A stretch of 10,609 nucleotides of DNA, taken from contig JAAMXY010004403.1 of the NCBI GenBank assembly GCA_019677205.1, positions 1-10,609 on the forward strand, written 5' to 3'. Of this stretch, positions 7,878-10,609 are shown one piece after another. How positions within the stretch are numbered: position 1 is the first letter of the stretch; each line of letters begins with the position of its first letter. The notes beneath the pieces were generated by a model that had not been told where the DNA came from, searched no databases, and saw nothing but the letters and a program-made list of their open reading frames with translations. Both the position numbers and the translations under genes were made by a program. Source of the stretch: Pinguiococcus pyrenoidosus (taxonomy: Eukaryota > Sar > Pinguiophyceae > Pinguiochrysidales > Pinguiochrysidaceae).

Positions 7878-8466
7878 ACCAACCAGCTTTCGCTTGCCCA
7901 AGAGAACGAAGCCTCTGCGTCACCTTTCACGAGCATGGGTTGACGCCACTTACGAAGAGCCACCGAGCCGGCCTTGGAAGCACGGCGCAACGGCGCGAAA
8001 TGCAAGTGAGGTGAGGGTGCGGATATGTTCGACGCGCTGTCATCACACAAGGCCGTCTTCCACCCTCTCGCAGCAGACGCTCTGCTGCTTTCGCTCGCTA
8101 AACTATTCCACCTGCCCTACGCACGTTCCAACCTGTGGTTCTCTCTACAGTAGTTTCAGAGCGGCGCGCAGCAGAGCACTGATGCACTGGGCAAATCACC
8201 TATCTTGCAGTTGCCGGCTGCATCCTCACTTCCAACACATTTACATGGCCTCAACGGCTCTGCGGGCGTTCGTTGCACGCGCGCGTGTGTGCGAGGAACC
8301 ATCGTCACTTAAAACTCTTTCACTACACCATTGCTGCTTCACCTCCAGCGCGTTGGCCTTCCGGACAGCCCCCCTACTGCCGGGCGTTGGTGCCCACACA
8401 ACGCCAGGCATCCCTCTCTCGCGCTTCTGGTCGTGCTCGAAGCGCAGATCGGCCGCCTCGACACCG
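7878..8466. other. Convergent 3' region of APC6 and the small gene
   Basis: These 589 bp between two convergent stop codons presumably hold both 3' UTRs. An open frame runs through on the plus strand (7894-8835), but it is antisense to the small gene and resembles nothing. No AATAAA is visible. The only structured element seen is the hairpin at 8070-8088. Confidence 0.55.
8070..8088 (+). other. Perfect 8-bp hairpin in the 3' region
   Basis: GCAGCAGA (8070-8077) and TCTGCTGC (8081-8088) are exact reverse complements around a CGC loop. It lies about 190 bp past the APC6 stop and is followed by a pyrimidine-rich stretch. It could form in either transcript. Confidence 0.6.
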
Positions 8467-8865
8467 CTACATGAAGTCCCTGCCTCGGATCTTCTTGGCC
8501 TCCTCGTAGATGATTTTCCGCTCGTGGTCGAACTCGCCCATGTCTCGCTTGAGGCGATATTTCTGCGGAGCGCTCGGTCATCGGACTGGCAGTTGCGCGG
8601 CTGGGAGCGCTCGTCCGCGCAAACGTACCCTCTGCACCTCCGTGCTGTTCGAGCTGTGGTACAGGTAGGGCTTGAAGTCCTGCAGCCACTCATCGGGCTG
8701 GCGGTGGCGCCAGTCTCTCCACTTCTTCCACTCGGAGTGGTGGAGGGGGAACTCGGACAGCACGCGGACGCGCGCGCTCGGAGGCGCATCCACTCTGGCC
8801 ACCGGCCTCGGCCATGCGTGGCCGATCAAAACTAGGGCGAACAACGTCGCCCACCGGATCATCAT
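8467..8865 (-). CDS. Small signal-peptide-like protein, unknown family
   Basis: Not recognised. Two exons, 8865-8629 and 8562-8467, join in phase 0 across a 66-bp intron (donor GTACGT, acceptor CGCAG), giving 110 residues with stop TAG at 8469-8467. Residues 1-20 have a hydrophobic core (ATLFALVLIGHAW), which suggests a signal peptide or membrane anchor. The middle is rich in tryptophan and charge (SEWKKWRDWRHRQPDEW, then FKPYLY). The C-terminal 31 residues are strongly charged and probably helical (KYRLKRDMGEFDHERK to KKIRGRDFM). Charge-periodic sequence continuing in frame across the junction supports the splice. MM at 8865 is chosen because the hydrophobic core follows at once; an in-frame ATG at 8961 would add 32 residues. 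CCAAT elements lie upstream at 8985-8981 and 9043-9039. Secretory-pathway or organelle location is inference. Confidence 0.6.
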
Positions 8866-8980
8866 CACCAGACGAGCATTTCCTGTCGTTGACGAAGTCA
8901 CCGGCGAGAGGCTTCGGATGCGCAACCAAACAAAATTAAAAAGCGAGTGGTTCGACTTCATTGTGCCTTGGGTACGTTGG

Positions 8981-9043
8981 ATTGGGGCAAAAGTTTAAAG
9001 TATTTTGTATTGAACTTCAAGCTGTGCGATGCATCGTCATTGG
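8981..9043 (-). promoter_or_regulatory. Two CCAAT elements upstream of the small gene
   Basis: ATTGG at 8981-8985 and at 9039-9043 read CCAAT on the minus strand, about 116 and 174 bp upstream of the ATG at 8865. This is a usual distance for NF-Y-type CCAAT boxes. A role is inferred from position only. Confidence 0.4.
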
Positions 9044-9065
9044 TGGATCTTGCGACGGGAATGGT

Positions 9066-9149
9066 CACGTGCCGCTGTACAGTGGGCGCAGCGGGCGCGC
9101 GAATGACGATCCAACGCAGCCAGACGGCGCTCCCTTCCCGCGACACGTG
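9066..9149. promoter_or_regulatory. Paired CACGTG (G-box/E-box) palindromes
   Basis: CACGTG occurs at 9066-9071 and 9144-9149, 78 bp apart, in the intergenic region. This hexamer is the core bound by bHLH and, in plants and algae, bZIP factors. The other copies noticed in the window lie in exons. Confidence 0.35.
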
Positions 9150-9340
9150 GATCTTGTTGGTCGATGTCGAGGTGGTGGATTCTGCCTGATGTGGCTGGCG
9201 GATTCGGACGCAGTCGCGCATGTTGCTTCGTACTCTTGCTTCGCTCATGCATCATGTTTGTCCGTGTATTTGCCTCGACTCCCAAAGCAAGCGATGCCGT
9301 GCGTGGCTGCGGCCGCGCGGCCGTGCGTCAGCTTGTTTCC

Positions 9341-9360
9341 AAAGCAAAGCAAAGCAAAGC
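9341..9360 (+). repeat. (AAAGC)x4 pentanucleotide array
   Basis: Four exact tandem copies of AAAGC. Its reverse complement, GCTTT, resembles the GCTTR unit of the array that starts 31 bp downstream. Confidence 0.9.
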
Positions 9361-9391
9361 AGAAAAGGCTCCAGCCACATCATCGGGACGC

Positions 9392-9442
9392 GCTTGGCTT
9401 GGCTTAGCTTAGCTTAGCTTAGCTCCTTAGCTTAGCTCCTTA
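9392..9442 (+). repeat. GCTTR pentanucleotide array with GCTCCTTA variants
   Basis: Units in order are GCTTG twice, GCTTA four times, GCTCCTTA, GCTTA, GCTCCTTA. The 8-bp variant looks like the 5-bp unit with CCT inserted, and it recurs, which suggests a second round of duplication. Confidence 0.9.
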
Positions 9443-9725
9443 GAAGCGAAGGTGTCTCCCACACCCAACTTCAGATTCAGACTTCTTCAGCGGAGACCCG
9501 GTCCCGAGTTACGAAGTTCAGTTTCACTTCCAGGTTTCAGCAGGGGGGTCAAGGTTAAACTAAACAATGGTTGGGTAAAGGTTTCAGGGTTTCCTTTCTG
9601 GTGTCAGGTTTTCGGCGGCTTCGGCGGCTTGGGTCCTGCCCTGTGTGTGATGGTGCCCTAGCTGTAGCTCTACCAAGTGGTTACCCCCTTGGCTCTACGG
9701 AGGGTTGTCGGCTGCTCTGGCCCTA

Positions 9726-9865
9726 ATTGGGACATCTGCCCAATGATCGCTGTTCTCCGCAGTCCCTTGCCCAATCCGATTGGTCTGCAAGCATCCCGCT
9801 CTTCCTCCCGCTATGCGTCCGCCGTCCAACCGCGCCCTCCCGATTGCCGGAGCCTCGCTGCCAAT
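9726..9865. promoter_or_regulatory. CCAAT-box cluster upstream of the right-hand gene
   Basis: Five CCAAT pentamers lie in 140 bp: 9726-9730 (minus), 9740-9744 (plus), 9771-9775 (plus), 9779-9783 (minus) and 9861-9865 (plus). The first four form two inverted pairs, ATTGGG-7 nt-CCCAAT and CCAATC-1 nt-GATTGG. NF-Y-type factors bind CCAAT. The cluster ends about 260 bp before the ATG at 10127. Confidence 0.5.
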
Positions 9866-10126
9866 CAGCGTGCGCTGGCGTTTCTGTTGGACGCCCCTGC
9901 AGTCCGTTTCCGGGGCCTCCGCGGCCATGCTATAGCGCCGCAGCGCAGCAGCGGCGCCGCGAGAACGCCGGCGTCGGAACCCGAGAGAGGCTTTTCGCGC
10001 GCTTTTTGGCCTCGCGACTTGTCGGATCGGCGGCGAAGCCCTTCCTGCGCCCGCGCAGTCCTCATGGCGCGCCAAGCGCCGCATTCCCGCGAAGTGTTCG
10101 GCGCGTAGTGACGCAGCAGTATCGCC

Positions 10127-10609
10127 ATGGCGGATGGCTACATCAAGTACACGCCGTATCCGGGCGCGCCGCGCCGCATGCCGGCGCGCCATCCGCCGCG
10201 CGTGGGCACGCAAGTGGTGTCGCAGAGCGACAGGGGCGGCGCGGCGCTCAAAGCGCCCACCATCATGCGCGTCCCCCGGCCAATCGAGCTGTCAAATAGC
10301 GGAGCTAGTCCGCAAGGCGGCGGCGCCGCGGCGCCAGCGCTGCCCGTCAGTCCCAGTGAGCCGCCGCCCATGCCAAACGCCTTGCTAGCGGCCATCTCCA
10401 CGCAGAGTAACGAGGAGATCGGCGCTCCGCGCCAGAACTCCGCGTCTCCCATCTCCAGCGCCGCCTCGGCCATGCAGAAGCTGCGGAGAGGCAGCACTGG
10501 CGACGCGTCGCTGCCCAGTGTAGCGCGGCAGCGGCGGAACTTGCGGCGCTCGTCGGAGACCGGTGGCTCCGTGGGGCAGCTGGGCGAGGGCGGCTCTCAC
10601 CAGTCGCGC
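10127..10609 (+). CDS. Disordered Ser/Pro/Arg-rich protein, N terminus (3' partial)
   Basis: Not recognised. The frame opens with ATG in a GCCATGG context at 10127 and stays open for 161 codons to the right edge. It begins MADGYIKYTPYPGAPRRMP and continues with low-complexity sequence rich in Gly, Ala, Pro, Ser and Arg. Basic motifs before serine (RRGS, RRSS) resemble basophilic kinase sites. No folded domain or membrane span is visible in this part, and the functional domain may lie beyond the window. An antisense open frame (10213-9695) spans this start but lacks family character. An uncut coding run of this length in GC-rich DNA can arise by chance, so the main support is the start context, the CCAAT cluster upstream and absence of a competing gene. 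Confidence 0.55.
   Translation, partial: MADGYIKYTPYPGAPRRMPARHPPRVGTQVVSQSDRGGAALKAPTIMRVPRPIELSNSGASPQGGGAAAPALPVSPSEPPPMPNALLAAISTQSNEEIGAPRQNSASPISSAASAMQKLRRGSTGDASLPSVARQRRNLRRSSETGGSVGQLGEGGSHQSR

Larger units (their letters stand above)
8866..10126. other. 1.26-kb divergent intergenic region
   Basis: It lies between the small minus-strand gene and the plus-strand gene starting at 10127. Short open frames occur on both strands, but none shows family resemblance or splice logic I can support. It holds two ATTGG elements near the left gene, two CACGTG boxes (9066-9071, 9144-9149), a 14-bp GC palindrome (9310-9323), pentanucleotide arrays (9341-9442) and five CCAAT/ATTGG pentamers (9726-9865). 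Confidence 0.6.

Noticed and set aside
7894-8835. 313-codon open frame on the plus strand
   Set aside because: It runs antisense through both exons of the small minus-strand gene, and its composition (scattered Ser/Cys/His/Arg) resembles no family. Long chance frames are common in GC-rich DNA.
9660-9690. tRNA A-box-like string (TAGCTCTACCAAGTGG)
   Set aside because: No matching B box (GGTTCGANTCC) downstream and no acceptor or anticodon stem could be drawn.
9695-10213. 172-codon minus-strand open frame
   Set aside because: Arg/Ala-rich, overlaps the CCAAT cluster and the better-supported start at 10127, and shows no family features.
1-10609. Mobile elements, CRISPR arrays or bacterial operon structure
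   Set aside because: No transposase or reverse-transcriptase motifs, no terminal repeats with target duplications, no regularly spaced direct repeats, and gene structure is clearly eukaryotic.

Overview
The window reads as nuclear DNA of a GC-rich, intron-bearing eukaryote, most likely a unicellular alga or other protist. The reasons are GT-AG introns of about 60-180 bp whose reading phases close across every junction, no bacterial operon or ribosome-binding-site structure, and clear eukaryote-only genes (an anaphase-promoting-complex subunit and a transcription-type cyclin-dependent kinase). The lineage cannot be fixed from sequence reading alone. All exon maps are by-eye reconstructions from splice motifs, phase and family resemblance.

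Layout. (1) 1-2059, plus strand: 3' part of a type I membrane protein (at least 499 residues, 7 exons) whose ectodomain holds two copies of a nine-cysteine module, followed by a Ser/Thr/Pro stalk, one membrane span and a basic Ser/Arg-rich cytoplasmic tail. I recognise no family. (2) 2318-4796, minus strand, convergent with gene 1: a CDK of the CDK9/CDK12/CTK1/CDKC type (778 residues, 2 exons) with a long disordered tail and DWG in place of DFG. (3) 4797-5236: a shared divergent promoter region with a very AT-rich island, a CCAAT element and an E2F-type site. (4) 5237-7877, plus: APC6/CDC16, a TPR subunit of the anaphase-promoting complex (680 residues, 7 exons). (5) 7878-8466: convergent 3' regions with a perfect short hairpin. 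(6) 8467-8865, minus: a small two-exon gene of unknown family with a signal-peptide-like N terminus. (7) 8866-10126: about 1.26 kb without a convincing gene, holding pentanucleotide repeat arrays, CACGTG boxes and a cluster of CCAAT boxes. (8) 10127 to the right edge, plus: the open 5' end of a gene for a disordered Ser/Pro/Gly/Arg-rich protein.

The kinase and APC6 are divergent neighbours and may share control; the E2F-type site close to the APC6 start fits a cell-cycle gene. No mobile element, CRISPR array, rRNA or tRNA gene was found. The best candidate for something undescribed is the duplicated nine-cysteine ectodomain module of gene 1.
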